Below are positions 44,708 to 54,257 of a stretch of DNA of 64,000 nt, piece by piece. Source of the stretch: Lachnospiraceae bacterium (GTDB taxonomy: Bacteria; Bacillota; Clostridia; Lachnospirales; Lachnospiraceae); the NCBI GenBank assembly GCA_017430085.1, contig JAFRNR010000052.1, positions 1-64,000 of the forward strand. The letters run 5' to 3'. The notes beneath the pieces were generated by a model that worked only from the letters and a program-made list of their open reading frames with translations, ran no database searches and was not told where the DNA came from. Each line of letters opens with the position of its first letter. The first letter of the stretch is position 1. Both the position numbers and the translations under genes were made by a program.

Positions 44708-45183
44708 CGGAGCGAAAGATACTTTTTGTCTGCCACGGCAACATCTGCCGCTCGCCGATGGCAGAATATATCATGAAGGCGATGGTGCGCGAAGCCGGGC
44801 TCGAGCGGAGCGTGCGCATCGCGTCCGCCGCGACCAGCCGGGAGGAGATCGGGAACGACATCTACCCGCCGGCGAAGCGGGTGCTGGCCGCGCACGGGAT
44901 CCCGTACGGGCGGCGCGCGGCGCGGCAGATCACGGCGCAGGACGTGCGGGAGTACGGCCTGATCGTGGCGATGGAGGAGTGGAACCTGCGGAACATGCGG
45001 CGGGCGCTGGGAAGCGTGTATGAGAAGAACGCGGGGAAGTTCCGGCTGCTGATGGATTTTACCGCAAGGCCCGGGGAGGTGTCGGATCCGTGGTATACGG
45101 GGGATTTCGAGACGGCTTACCGGGATATCGAGGAAGGATGCCGCGGACTGCTGGCATATTTGTCTGAACAGGAGATCCTATGA
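44704..45183 (+). CDS. Low-molecular-weight protein-tyrosine phosphatase
   Basis: This 159-residue phosphatase has the P-loop CHGNICRSP (Cys10 and Arg16) and the general-acid motif DPWYTG near residue 128, both intact. Family members remove phosphate from tyrosine in proteins, often bacterial tyrosine kinases for capsule or exopolysaccharide, or from arginine (McsB substrates). No kinase gene is nearby. It overlaps its neighbours on both sides by four bases. Confidence 0.93.
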   Translation: MTERKILFVCHGNICRSPMAEYIMKAMVREAGLERSVRIASAATSREEIGNDIYPPAKRVLAAHGIPYGRRAARQITAQDVREYGLIVAMEEWNLRNMRRALGSVYEKNAGKFRLLMDFTARPGEVSDPWYTGDFETAYRDIEEGCRGLLAYLSEQEIL

Positions 45184-47861
45184 ACCGAACCATAAGAAGA
45201 ATCATGGCTCTCTTCCTGGCCGTCCTGCTGGCGGCCGGCAGTTTCAGCGTGCGCGCGCAGGCGGCGGAGACGGATGAGGGTTTTATCACGGAAGGCGTGT
45301 ACACGTACACGACCGGCGGCGGAAAGGACCTGCAGGAGCAGGACAGTTTCGTGTTCCGCGAGGACTGCTTCATGCGGTCTTCCTACCTGGGCTGCGCGCA
45401 TCTGGCGGAGCTTTCCGCGCAGGCGGCGATGGCGTCTTCCGGGCTGACCGGAGCGGGATCGGATTCCGCGGACAGCGCCGACAATCTGACCGCTTTTTTG
45501 ACCGCGGCCGGGTTCGAAGACGTGGAGACCAACCGGTATTATGCGCTGGCGACGCAGGAGAATTCTATCGGCGTTGCCGTGGCGCGGCGTACCGTGCAAG
45601 CCTTCGGACACAAATACATCCTGCTGGCCGTGATCCCGCGCAGCGCGGGCTATAAGCAGGAATGGGCCGGCAATTTCACCGTGGGCAGCGGCGACATGCA
45701 CGAAGGGTACAAGGCCGCGCGCGACGAGGTGCTGCGGTTTATGAAGCAGTACCTGGAAAAGCACGACATCGGCGGGGAACTGAAGATATGGACGGCCGGG
45801 CACAGCCGGGGCGGCGCGGTCGCCAACCTGCTGGGCGGTTTTCTGGCCGGCGGCGGGGTATCGTATTTCGGCGGCCGGGTGAGCCTGGCGCCGGAGGACG
45901 TGTATTGCTATACCTATGCGGCGCCCCGCACGGTCAAGGCGGAGCCGGACCGGCGGGCGGAACTGAGCGTGGCCGAAGCCCGCAGCGGCGCGGAATATGC
46001 GGCGGACACACCGGGGGAGGCTTATACGGCGGACGCGGCCGGCGCGGCCGATTTATCGTCGGAGATCTACGGCGGCATCCGGAACTGCATTTTTGACGAA
46101 GACGCGATCCCGAAACTCCCGCCCGCCAGCTGGGGCTTTGGCCATTACGGCACGGACCTGGCAATTTCCGGCCTGGGAGCCGGCAGGGAAGACATGCTGG
46201 CGGCCCTGCAGACGTTCGGCAAATACGCGTATCAGGCCTTCACGGAAGGCGGCGATTACGAAACTTTTGCCTGGTATACTTTTGACCTGACGACTCTGGA
46301 AATGATCCCGGATCCGGCACCGCACAGCGCGCAGACCATGGGGGAATTCATGGAGAGCCGGGTGCCGGGCCTGACGGCGGGCTGCGGGTCCAATGCGTTG
46401 TACGCAAGCGAAGGCTATCAGGAGACCATGACGGACGCGGCCGGGCTGGCCGGCCTGCTGCTGGGGCTTTCAGAGGAGGGCATTCAGGCGGAGGACTTCC
46501 AGCTGGAGGCTGCGGACATCGCCCGCCCCGCCGTTCTGCTGGTGCTGAGCTACGCGGCCGAACGCATGCAGGCGGAGCGCGGCGCGCAGGACGAGACGGA
46601 AGGCGTGACGATGGCGCTGGAGGACGTGCTGGCCTGGCTGTCCGGCCGGGACATCCGCCATGAGACGTTCACCGTGGACGATTTCCTGGAGATCCTCGCC
46701 GTCTGGCTGACGGAGCACGAAAATGACCCGCTCGGGGTGAAGATTTATGACGCGCTGATCGGCGCAATTCCCGACAAGGCCTCCGGCCTCCTGAGCAGTT
46801 TCCTGGGCGGTTTCCACAAGGACAACACGCTCTTCGACCCGGTTCCCGTGGCCGATGCCGTCCGGGCCTATATCCGCGCCTGCGCGAACGGGCCGGATCC
46901 GGCCTGCAGCATGGCGAAGAGTTATCCCACGGCGAAGGATGCCCGGTCGATCCTGTACACGGTCGCCCCGCTGGTGCTGGCCTTCACGGATCTGGAGATC
47001 GGGGGCATTTTAAAGGATAAGGGCACGCACCCGTTCGGTGAAGCGGTGGAGACGCTGCTGCCGATGCTGCTGAAAACGACGGATGCGGCCGGTAATGAGA
47101 CGGTTTACGCGTCCGTGACCGAGGCGGCGGATACCGGGCTGACGCAGGTGCTGGACCGCGTGATCGGGCCGCTGGCGGAGAAAGCCGGCGAGGCGTTCGG
47201 AAGCGCGTATCAGGCGGATATCCTGCGGCATCTGGACGCCCTGAAAGAGCGGACCGGCCGCCTGCGGGAGACTGTGTCGTACGCCCTGTTTTACACGGAA
47301 GGGGAGCCGTTCAGTACCGCGCAGGCGCTCGCGAATGCGTGCACGCTGGCCGGCAACGTGAAGATCATCCCCTCGGCCCATTACAATGAAGGCTATATCG
47401 CCTGGATGCGGGCGGCGGCGGAGGCCGATAACGGTCCGCAGCACGGCATTACGTACGACGCCGGCAGACCGGCGGATTTTGAGCAGGACGGCGTGCGCGA
47501 GCACTGGGTCCTGCGGGACGGCGGCGGAAAACGGTTTTTCGCGGACCGGTATCTGAAGGAAGAACTGACGGAAGCGGACCTGGTCATCCCGCGGGAGACC
47601 GAAGCGGATCCGCAGCCGCCGGTGACGACGGTGAACCCGGGCACCGGCGCGGAAAATGAAACGGAGAGCGCGCCGACGGAAAGCGCCCGCTCTGAAACGG
47701 AACCGTCCGGGATTCCGCCGGAGACCGCGCCGGACGAGAGCGGCACCGGGCAGGGCGGCGAGGCGGTCCTGTGGGTCGCCGTCGGCATGTTGGCCGCCGG
47801 AGGCTGCCTGGCCGGCCTGCTGGTGTGGAAGAAAAAGTCGGAAGGAGGCGGAAAGGGATGA
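45180..47861 (+). CDS. Secreted, membrane-anchored lipase-like protein
   Basis: This 893-residue protein has a signal peptide (MALFLAVLLAAGSFSVRAQA, from about residue 9), an alpha/beta-hydrolase of the class-3 lipase or Mbeg1/DUF2974 type with GHSRGGAVANLLGG (Ser209), and the segment VYCYTYAAPRTVKA typical of that fold. A long middle region (about residues 350-800) is of unknown fold. A Thr/Glu/Pro-rich linker and a C-terminal helix (AVLWVAVGMLAAGGCLAGLLVW) followed by KKKSEGGGKG hold it on the membrane. Residues NEGYIAWMRAA near 735 are a plausible place for the catalytic His. It starts four bases inside the phosphatase gene and ends four bases inside the rhodanese gene. The lipid or ester substrate is unknown. 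Confidence 0.82.
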   Translation: MNRTIRRIMALFLAVLLAAGSFSVRAQAAETDEGFITEGVYTYTTGGGKDLQEQDSFVFREDCFMRSSYLGCAHLAELSAQAAMASSGLTGAGSDSADSADNLTAFLTAAGFEDVETNRYYALATQENSIGVAVARRTVQAFGHKYILLAVIPRSAGYKQEWAGNFTVGSGDMHEGYKAARDEVLRFMKQYLEKHDIGGELKIWTAGHSRGGAVANLLGGFLAGGGVSYFGGRVSLAPEDVYCYTYAAPRTVKAEPDRRAELSVAEARSGAEYAADTPGEAYTADAAGAADLSSEIYGGIRNCIFDEDAIPKLPPASWGFGHYGTDLAISGLGAGREDMLAALQTFGKYAYQAFTEGGDYETFAWYTFDLTTLEMIPDPAPHSAQTMGEFMESRVPGLTAGCGSNALYASEGYQETMTDAAGLAGLLLGLSEEGIQAEDFQLEAADIARPAVLLVLSYAAERMQAERGAQDETEGVTMALEDVLAWLSGRDIRHETFTVDDFLEILAVWLTEHENDPLGVKIYDALIGAIPDKASGLLSSFLGGFHKDNTLFDPVPVADAVRAYIRACANGPDPACSMAKSYPTAKDARSILYTVAPLVLAFTDLEIGGILKDKGTHPFGEAVETLLPMLLKTTDAAGNETVYASVTEAADTGLTQVLDRVIGPLAEKAGEAFGSAYQADILRHLDALKERTGRLRETVSYALFYTEGEPFSTAQALANACTLAGNVKIIPSAHYNEGYIAWMRAAAEADNGPQHGITYDAGRPADFEQDGVREHWVLRDGGGKRFFADRYLKEELTEADLVIPRETEADPQPPVTTVNPGTGAENETESAPTESARSETEPSGIPPETAPDESGTGQGGEAVLWVAVGMLAAGGCLAGLLVWKKKSEGGGKG

Positions 47862-49129
47862 AACGGCAAGTGATCGCGGCCGCGGCCATGGCCGTCCTGC
47901 TCCTCCTGGCGGGAGGCTGCAGCGGACAGACGCAGCCGACGCAACAGACACAGGATACTCAGTCGACGCAGCAAACACAGGAAACGCAGCAGACGCAGGA
48001 TACTCAGCCGCCCCGGAACACGGAGGAAACCACCATGACAGGACATTGGGAGTCGATCTCTCAGGAAGATGCGGCGCAGCGCATGACGATGCGGGAAGAC
48101 CTCCTGATCGTAGACGTGCGGCAGCCGTATGAATACGAAGCGGGGCACATCCCCGGGGCGATCTGCGTCCCGAACGAGGACATCGGCACGGAAATGCCGG
48201 CGGCCCTCCCGGATCTGGACCAGGTCCTGCTGGTCTACTGCCGCAGCGGCCGCCGCAGCAAGGAAGCCGCGGAAAAACTGGCGCAGATCGGCTATACGAA
48301 CATCTATGAATTCGGCGGGATCCTGGACTGGACCGGTGAGACCGTGGCGGGTGAAGAGCCCGGCACGCGGCCGGTCGGCCCGGCAGACCCTGCGACCACG
48401 ACGGAATCGGGTAAGACCGGCTGTGCGGCCGTCCTGACCGTCAGCTCCTTTGACGGCGGCGGCCCCGAATTCGAATTCATCACGGACGAGCCGTCCGTCA
48501 TCAGCTGGGACGTCACACGCGAATACGGCCGCGCGGACCACGATCAGATCGACGGCGCCGCCTACGACGTGACCGTCACCCTGCACGCATTGAAAGAAGG
48601 CAGTGCGACTTTCACCGTCCTCGCCCGCTCCCCTATCGCGGACAATTACGACGCGGCCTATTATGTGACCGTGGACGGCGCGCTGAACATTACCGTCTCC
48701 GAACCCGTCATTTACGAGGTCTCGGGCGGTACCCGAGCCACCGATGAAGTCATCCGGCCTACCCCGGAACTGGTCATCGAAGTGAACGGCCGCACCTTTT
48801 ACGCGCACCCGGAAGACAATCCCTCTGCCGAGGAATTCATCGAAAAACTCAGCCGCGAAGGCGCGATCGAAGTGGCCATGCGCGATTACGGCAATTTCGA
48901 AAAAGTCGGCCCCCTGCCCTGGACCCTGACGCGCAGCGACGAGGACATCACCACGGTCCCCGGCGACGTGATCCTGTACCAGGGGAACCAGATCACGATA
49001 TACTATGACACGAATCAATGGAACTTCACGCGCCTGGCGCGCATCGGGAACGCGACGGGGGAAGAACTGCTGGAAGCTTTCGGCAGCGGCGACGTGACAG
49101 TGACTTTTTGGGTAGAATGGAGCGAATAA
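47858..49129 (+). CDS. Lipoprotein fusing a rhodanese domain to a cyclophilin-like domain
   Basis: This 423-residue protein starts with a lipoprotein-type signal (MKRQVIAAAAMAVLLLLAGG then Cys-Ser-Gly) and a Gln/Thr-rich linker with QTQ repeats. Residues about 60-155 are a rhodanese domain with VDVRQPYEYEAGHIPGA and the active-site loop YCRSGRRSKEAAE (Cys128). Residues about 185-285 form a beta-rich region of unknown type, and about 300-423 resemble the cyclophilin-like fold (EVNGRTFYAHPEDNPSAEEF, then VPGDVILYQGNQITIYY and WNFTRLARIGNATGEELLEA). Extracellular rhodaneses may carry sulfane sulfur or use the domain only for binding. The start at 47858 gives a lipoprotein signal and overlaps the lipase stop; an upstream in-frame start does not. 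Confidence 0.82.
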   Translation: MKRQVIAAAAMAVLLLLAGGCSGQTQPTQQTQDTQSTQQTQETQQTQDTQPPRNTEETTMTGHWESISQEDAAQRMTMREDLLIVDVRQPYEYEAGHIPGAICVPNEDIGTEMPAALPDLDQVLLVYCRSGRRSKEAAEKLAQIGYTNIYEFGGILDWTGETVAGEEPGTRPVGPADPATTTESGKTGCAAVLTVSSFDGGGPEFEFITDEPSVISWDVTREYGRADHDQIDGAAYDVTVTLHALKEGSATFTVLARSPIADNYDAAYYVTVDGALNITVSEPVIYEVSGGTRATDEVIRPTPELVIEVNGRTFYAHPEDNPSAEEFIEKLSREGAIEVAMRDYGNFEKVGPLPWTLTRSDEDITTVPGDVILYQGNQITIYYDTNQWNFTRLARIGNATGEELLEAFGSGDVTVTFWVEWSE

Positions 49130-49207
49130 GAGAAAACCGGCCGAGCCGGGGATTTGGCAAATAAGGGACCGGGAAGACCGGGATCCCGGATACAAGAGGG
49201 AGATGCT

Positions 49208-49993
49208 ATGAAGATCGGATTTATCGGAATGGGCCATATGGCGCAGGCGCTGGTCAGGGGCTGGAACGCGACCCGCCAGCAGGAGGCGGAGGAGATCCTC
49301 GCCTACGCGCCGCACCGCAAAAAACTGCTGGACAACGCCGCCCGCCTGGGCTTCACCGCCGCGGACTCCCCGCGCGACCTGGTGGCGGCATCGGACCTGG
49401 TCATCATGGCCTGCAAGCCGTACCAGGTGGAGAGCGTGCTGTCCGAAACGGCGGACCTGCTGCAGGAAAAACCGCTGCTTTCGATCGCGCTGGGCTGGGA
49501 TTTCGCGCGCTATCACAGCGTGCTGGGATCGGCGCAGCGCGTCCGTTACGTGATGCCGTCCACGCCCGCGGAAGTGGGTGAGGGCGTCTTCCTGCTGGAG
49601 GACGTGCACAGCCTGACGGAGGAGGAAGAGGAGGTCAGCCGCCTGCTGTTCGCGGGCATCGGCAAGGTGATGGTGATGCCGTCGCACCTGATGGGGATCG
49701 CGGGCACGATCAGCGGCTGCGGCCCGGCCTTCGCGGACATGATCATCGAGGCCTTCGGGGACGCGGGCGTGAAATACGGCCTGCCCCGCGACGCGGCGTA
49801 TGCGCTGGCCAGCCAGATGCTGCTCGGCGCGGCCAAGCTGCAGCGCGATACCGGCCGCCATCCGGCGGAACTCAAGGACGCGGTGTGCTCGCCCGGCGGC
49901 AGCACGATCCGCGGCGTCACGGCGCTGGAGGCGCACGGCCTGCGGGCGGCGTGCCAGGCGGCGGTGGATGCGGTGATGGGCTATGAAAAATAA
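49208..49993 (+). CDS. proC: Pyrroline-5-carboxylate reductase
   Basis: This 261-residue enzyme makes proline from pyrroline-5-carboxylate with NAD(P)H. It has the N-terminal Rossmann motif IGFIGMGHMAQALVRGW, the middle VIMACKPYQVESVL, YVMPSTPAEVGEGVF, and the C-terminal signature LKDAVCSPGGSTIRGVTALE. The start at 49208 is the one that fits the dinucleotide motif and has AGAGGGA upstream. It lies 78 bases after the rhodanese gene and overlaps the MFS gene by 11 bases. No proA or proB is in the window. Confidence 0.94.
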   Translation: MKIGFIGMGHMAQALVRGWNATRQQEAEEILAYAPHRKKLLDNAARLGFTAADSPRDLVAASDLVIMACKPYQVESVLSETADLLQEKPLLSIALGWDFARYHSVLGSAQRVRYVMPSTPAEVGEGVFLLEDVHSLTEEEEEVSRLLFAGIGKVMVMPSHLMGIAGTISGCGPAFADMIIEAFGDAGVKYGLPRDAAYALASQMLLGAAKLQRDTGRHPAELKDAVCSPGGSTIRGVTALEAHGLRAACQAAVDAVMGYEK

Positions 49994-51296
49994 GCGCTTC
50001 TGGCTCGCCCTCGTTATCTTTTCCCTGACCGGGCAGATCGCCTGGGTCGTGGAAAACATGTATTTCAACGTCTTCATCTACAAGATGTTCCACGCCTCGG
50101 CTTCGGACATCTCCTTGATGGTGCAGGCCAGCGCCGTGGCGGCCACCCTGACCACCATCTTCATCGGCGCGCTGTCGGACCGGCTGGGGAAGCGGAAGAT
50201 CTTCATGTGCGCGGGCTATATCGCCTGGGGCATCTCGATCCTGAGCTTCGCCTTCATCCGGGCGGACGTGATCGGCGGCCTGTTCGGCGCGGCGGCCAGC
50301 GCGGCGTCCGTGGGGATCTCGCTGGTCATTATTATGGACTGCGTGATGACGTTCTTCGGCTCCACGGCGAACGACGCGGCCTTCAACGCCTGGCTGACGG
50401 ATTCCACCACGCCGGAGAACCGCGGCGCGGCGGAGGGTATCAACGCGATGATGCCGCTGATCGCGATCCTCGCGGTGTTCGGCGGCTTCATGGGCTTCGA
50501 CCTGGACAAGGCGGAAAGCTGGACCACGATCTACATCGTGATCGGTGTGCTGGTGCTGCTGATCGGCATCGCGGGCTTCTTCCTGGTGCAGGAAGCGCCG
50601 GCCAAGGCCCCTGACGAACTGGGCTATTTCGCCACCATTGCCTACGGCTTCCGGCCCGCGGTGGTGAAGCAGAATAAAAAACTGTACTGGTCCATGCTGG
50701 CCTTCGCGGTGTTCAACATCGCGATCCAGATCTTCATGCCCTACCTGATCATTTACTACGAAAAGAGCCTGGGCATGAGCGATTACGTGCTGATCATGGC
50801 GCCGGCCATCATTCTGGCCGCGGTCGTGACCGCGTTCTACGGGCGGCTCGTGGATAAAAAAGGCTTTGAAAAGACCGTATTCGGGCCGCTGTACATGCTG
50901 GCGCTGGGCTTCATCCTGCTCTGGCTGGTGCCGGCACGGATCCCTGCGGAAGGGCTCGCGATGAAAGTGCCGGTGTTCATCGGCTCGCTGCTAATGATGA
51001 GCGGCTACCTGTCCGGGATGGCGGTGTTCGGCGCGCGCCTCCGGAATGAGACGCCGGAAGGCATGGCGGGGCGCTTCCAGGGCCTGCGGATCCTGTCCCA
51101 GGTGCTGGTGCCCGGGCTGATCGGGCCGGCCATCGGCGCGGCGGTCCTGCGCGGGGCCGCAACCATTACGAACGACGACGGCACGACCTCGTTCCTGCCC
51201 AACGCGAAGATCTTCGTGGCGGCGCTGGCGGTCGTGTTCCTGCTGATCGCGCTGCTGAGCTTTTATGAAGGCGTACGCCGCAGAAAGGAAGATTGA
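49983..51296 (+). CDS. Major facilitator superfamily transporter
   Basis: This 437-residue protein has about 12 hydrophobic helices with the loop 2-3 motif GALSDRLGKRKIFM and the symmetrical GRLVDKKGFEK in the second half. The sequence looks like the SLC45/GPH-type sugar carriers seen in Firmicutes, and the directly downstream GH2 glycosidase (one base after its stop) supports an oligosaccharide or glycoside substrate. It overlaps proC by 11 bases. A periplasmic-binding protein is absent, so this is a simple secondary carrier. Confidence 0.9.
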   Translation: MKNKRFWLALVIFSLTGQIAWVVENMYFNVFIYKMFHASASDISLMVQASAVAATLTTIFIGALSDRLGKRKIFMCAGYIAWGISILSFAFIRADVIGGLFGAAASAASVGISLVIIMDCVMTFFGSTANDAAFNAWLTDSTTPENRGAAEGINAMMPLIAILAVFGGFMGFDLDKAESWTTIYIVIGVLVLLIGIAGFFLVQEAPAKAPDELGYFATIAYGFRPAVVKQNKKLYWSMLAFAVFNIAIQIFMPYLIIYYEKSLGMSDYVLIMAPAIILAAVVTAFYGRLVDKKGFEKTVFGPLYMLALGFILLWLVPARIPAEGLAMKVPVFIGSLLMMSGYLSGMAVFGARLRNETPEGMAGRFQGLRILSQVLVPGLIGPAIGAAVLRGAATITNDDGTTSFLPNAKIFVAALAVVFLLIALLSFYEGVRRRKED

Positions 51297-51297
51297 C

Positions 51298-52992
51298 ATG
51301 GCGGCCCTGAAACATTTACTGACCGACCGCGGCGCGGCCCTGCCCGCCTCGCTTTGGAACGCCTATCCCCGCCCGCAGCTGGTGCGCGAAGGCTGGCAAT
51401 GCCTGAACGGCCGCTGGCGCTTCGGCACGGACGAGGCGATGCGGGAGGAGATCCTGGTGCCGTTCTGCCCGGAGAGTCTCCTGTCCGGCATCCGGCGCGA
51501 TTTTGAGACCGAGACCCGCTTTTATTACGAGCGCCGCTTCACGCTCCGCCTCCCGCGCGGAAACCGCCGCATCCTGCTGCATTTCGGCGCCGTGGACCAG
51601 CTGGCGGAAGTCTTCGTCAACGGCGCGCCTGCCGGCTCGCACGAGGGCGGCTACCTGCCCTTTACGCTGGATATCACGGACCTGCTGCGCGACGGCGAAA
51701 ACACCCTGCGGGTCATCGCGACGGACGCGCTGGACCACTGCTATCCCTGGGGCAAACAGAAGAAAAGCCGGGGCGGAATGTGGTACACGCCCGTGAGCGG
51801 CATCTGGCAGACGGTGTGGATGGAATCCGTGCCGGAGCAATATATCGAACGCCTGCGGATCACGACCTGGGGCACGGAAGTCCGTGTCCACGCCTATGGG
51901 ATCGAAGAGGGAACCCTGACCCTGGAAGAGACCGGAGAGCAGATCCCGCTGCGGGACGGCCTGGCCGTTTTCCCGGTGGCAGATCCGGTCTTCTGGAGCC
52001 CGGAAGAGCCGAAACTCTATTGGTTCACGCTGGAGAGCGGGGAGGACAAAGTGCGCTCGTATTTTGCCCTGCGCGACGTCAGCGTGCGCGAAGTGGCCGG
52101 CAAAAAACGCATCTGCCTCAACGGGAAACCGTATTTTTTCCACGGCCTGCTCGACCAGGGCTACTGGAGCGACGGCATCTACACGCCTGCGGCGCCGGAG
52201 TGCTATGAGGACGATATCCGGGCCGTGAAAGAACTCGGCTTCAATACCCTGCGCAAGCACATCAAGATCGAGCCGGAGCGGTTCTATTACGACTGCGACC
52301 GCCTGGGCATGATCGTTTTCCAGGACATGGTGAACAACGGCGATTATCATTTCCTGCGGGATTCCGCGCTGCCCCAGGTCTGGCAGCAGCGGAAGGACAG
52401 CCGCCTGAACCGCGACCCGGAGACCCGCACCCGCTTCGTCCGCCACATGGGCGAGACCGTGGAGCATCTGGGGAACCACCCCTGCATCTGCTACTGGACC
52501 ATCTTCAACGAAGGCTGGGGCCAGTTCGAGGCGGACAAACTGTACAAGGCGCTGCGGCACCTGGACCGGAGCCGGATCACGGATGCGACCTCCGGCTGGT
52601 TCCACCAGCGGAAGAGCGACGTGGACAGCCTGCACATCTATTTCAAACCGCTGAAGCTCGGCCGCGAGAACCGCGCCCAGGTCCTTTCGGAATTCGGCGG
52701 CTTCGTCTGGAAAGACCCGGACCACAGCGCCGACCCGGACAAGACCTACGGCTACAAGATCTTTAAGACCCGCGAAGAACTGGCCGCCGGCCTGCGGAAG
52801 ATCTATGAAGAGCAGGTGATCCCGCTGGCGCGCGCCGGCCTGTGCGCCGCCATCTATACCCAGGTCTCCGACGTGGAGGACGAGACCAACGGCCTGCTGA
52901 CGTACGACCGGAAGGTGCGGAAGGTCAGCCCTGAAGAACTGGCCGGCATTGCGGAAGCGCTGCAGGAAGCGGTGCGGGAAGAAGAATCATGA
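51298..52992 (+). CDS. Glycoside hydrolase family 2 enzyme (beta-galactosidase/glucuronidase type)
   Basis: This 564-residue enzyme has the GH2 order: sugar-binding domain (about residues 1-180; WRFGTDEAMREEILVPFCPE), an Ig-like region, and a TIM barrel with the acid/base motif CICYWTIFNEGWGQF and the nucleophile in VLSEFGGFVW. It lacks a signal peptide, so it acts inside the cell on a substrate taken up by the adjacent MFS carrier. The length is at the short end for the family. The start at 51298 has AAAGGAAG upstream and excludes an in-frame ATG inside the transporter. Confidence 0.92.
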   Translation: MAALKHLLTDRGAALPASLWNAYPRPQLVREGWQCLNGRWRFGTDEAMREEILVPFCPESLLSGIRRDFETETRFYYERRFTLRLPRGNRRILLHFGAVDQLAEVFVNGAPAGSHEGGYLPFTLDITDLLRDGENTLRVIATDALDHCYPWGKQKKSRGGMWYTPVSGIWQTVWMESVPEQYIERLRITTWGTEVRVHAYGIEEGTLTLEETGEQIPLRDGLAVFPVADPVFWSPEEPKLYWFTLESGEDKVRSYFALRDVSVREVAGKKRICLNGKPYFFHGLLDQGYWSDGIYTPAAPECYEDDIRAVKELGFNTLRKHIKIEPERFYYDCDRLGMIVFQDMVNNGDYHFLRDSALPQVWQQRKDSRLNRDPETRTRFVRHMGETVEHLGNHPCICYWTIFNEGWGQFEADKLYKALRHLDRSRITDATSGWFHQRKSDVDSLHIYFKPLKLGRENRAQVLSEFGGFVWKDPDHSADPDKTYGYKIFKTREELAAGLRKIYEEQVIPLARAGLCAAIYTQVSDVEDETNGLLTYDRKVRKVSPEELAGIAEALQEAVREEES

Positions 52993-53528
52993 ACGCGCTG
53001 GTCATCAACTGCAGCCCCGTCCGGAACGGGGCGACGGCGGAGATCGTGCGGATCGCTGCGGAGCAGCTCGCGGAGCGGTATACCGTGAAGACAGTGTGTA
53101 TCGACGACTATCAGATCGGTTTCTGCAAGGGCTGCCGCCGCTGCCATACCACGGCGGAATGCGCGCAGCAGGACGGCGCGGACGAGCTGATGGAAGAATT
53201 TTCGCGCGCGGACGTCATCCTCGCGGTTTCCCCGTCCTACTGGGCGGACGTCCCCGGCCAGTTCAAGGCGTTCATCGACCGCTGCACGCCGTGGAGCAAT
53301 ACGCACGAGCCGCATAAGGCGCTGCCTGCCGGAAAAAAGGGTTACGCCATCGCGCTGCGGACGGGGCCGGGGATGAAGGAATGTGAAAAGATCCTGGGCA
53401 CGGTCGCGCATTTTTACGGCCATCTGGAAATTGCGTACGGCGGCGGGATCGGGCTGTGCTCGGTCGAATTCAAAGAAGCAGCAACTGTCCGGAAAGAAGA
53501 AATAGAAGCGTTCTGCCGGACGATTTAA
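52989..53528 (+). CDS. Flavodoxin-fold NAD(P)H-dependent FMN reductase
   Basis: This 179-residue protein has the flavodoxin-like fold with the phosphate-binding loop NALVINCSPVRNGATAEIV, the cysteine motif FCKGCRRCHTTAEC near residue 37, and SPSYWADVPGQFKAFIDRCT for the flavin ring. Members reduce FMN, quinones or iron-sulfur partners. The start overlaps the GH2 stop by four bases, so it is part of the same transcript. The physiological acceptor is not evident. Confidence 0.9.
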   Translation: MNALVINCSPVRNGATAEIVRIAAEQLAERYTVKTVCIDDYQIGFCKGCRRCHTTAECAQQDGADELMEEFSRADVILAVSPSYWADVPGQFKAFIDRCTPWSNTHEPHKALPAGKKGYAIALRTGPGMKECEKILGTVAHFYGHLEIAYGGGIGLCSVEFKEAATVRKEEIEAFCRTI

Positions 53529-53576
53529 CAGCGGCCTGCAATCCGAAACATAACATCGTTTAAAGAGGACAAAACC

Positions 53577-54146
53577 ATGATCTTTTACCTGGTCCGGCAC
53601 GGCCAGACCGACTGGAACGCCCGCGAGATCGTGCAGGGCGTCACCGACATCCCGCTCAACGAGACCGGGCTGGCGCAGGCCGCCCGCGCGCGGGACCTGA
53701 TGAAGGACATCCCGCTCGACATCATTTTCTCCTCCCCGCTCATCCGGGCCTACCGGACGGCGGAGATCATCAATGAAGCGCACGGAGTCCCCCTCATCAC
53801 CGAACCGCGCCTGCGCGAGCGCAACTACGGCATTTTCGAGGCGCAGAGCTACAGCGTGTACCCCGGCGTGCTGTTCTGGGACTATGAACGTAACGTGCAG
53901 GTTGCGAACGCGGAGACCGTGCACGAAGTATTTGCGCGCGTCTACGAATGCCTGGACGACATCCGCCGCGAATACCCCGGGAAATGCGTCATGCTCGCGA
54001 TGCACGGCGGTGCGGCCCGCGCGGTCCACTGCTACTTTAACGGGATGCCGGAGGGCCGGCCCATGAAGTCGATCTTCACCCCGAACGCGGAGCCCATCCG
54101 CTTCGAGATCGCGGACGACGCGCCGGCGGTCACGCCGCTGCCGTAA
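53577..54146 (+). CDS. Histidine phosphatase family protein
   Basis: This 189-residue protein has the phosphohistidine motif YLVRHGQTDWNAREIVQG at its N-terminus and the second His in MLAMHGGAARAVHCYF. It belongs to the phosphoglycerate-mutase-like group that in bacteria removes phosphate from small molecules such as alpha-ribazole phosphate, phosphoserine or sugar phosphates; the substrate cannot be told. An AAAGAGGA site precedes the ATG and a terminator follows. It lies 48 bases after the FMN reductase. Confidence 0.9.
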   Translation: MIFYLVRHGQTDWNAREIVQGVTDIPLNETGLAQAARARDLMKDIPLDIIFSSPLIRAYRTAEIINEAHGVPLITEPRLRERNYGIFEAQSYSVYPGVLFWDYERNVQVANAETVHEVFARVYECLDDIRREYPGKCVMLAMHGGAARAVHCYFNGMPEGRPMKSIFTPNAEPIRFEIADDAPAVTPLP

Positions 54147-54208
54147 GATCCTTCGACTCCGGCTCCGCAGGAGCCTTCGCTCAGGATGACACGTTCTGAC
54201 GTTTCCCG

Positions 54209-54237
54209 CTCAGGATGACACGTCCTGAGTTTTTTTT
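54209..54237 (+). terminator. Rho-independent terminator after the histidine phosphatase
   Basis: CTCAGGA and TCCTGAG form a stem and are followed by eight Ts. The preceding 55 bases (CCTTCGACTCCGGCTCCGCA and on) contain a short hairpin and two copies of CTCAGGATGACACG, which look like a degenerate dispersed repeat. Confidence 0.9.
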
Positions 54238-54257
54238 ATCCCCCTCCCCCGGATAGA

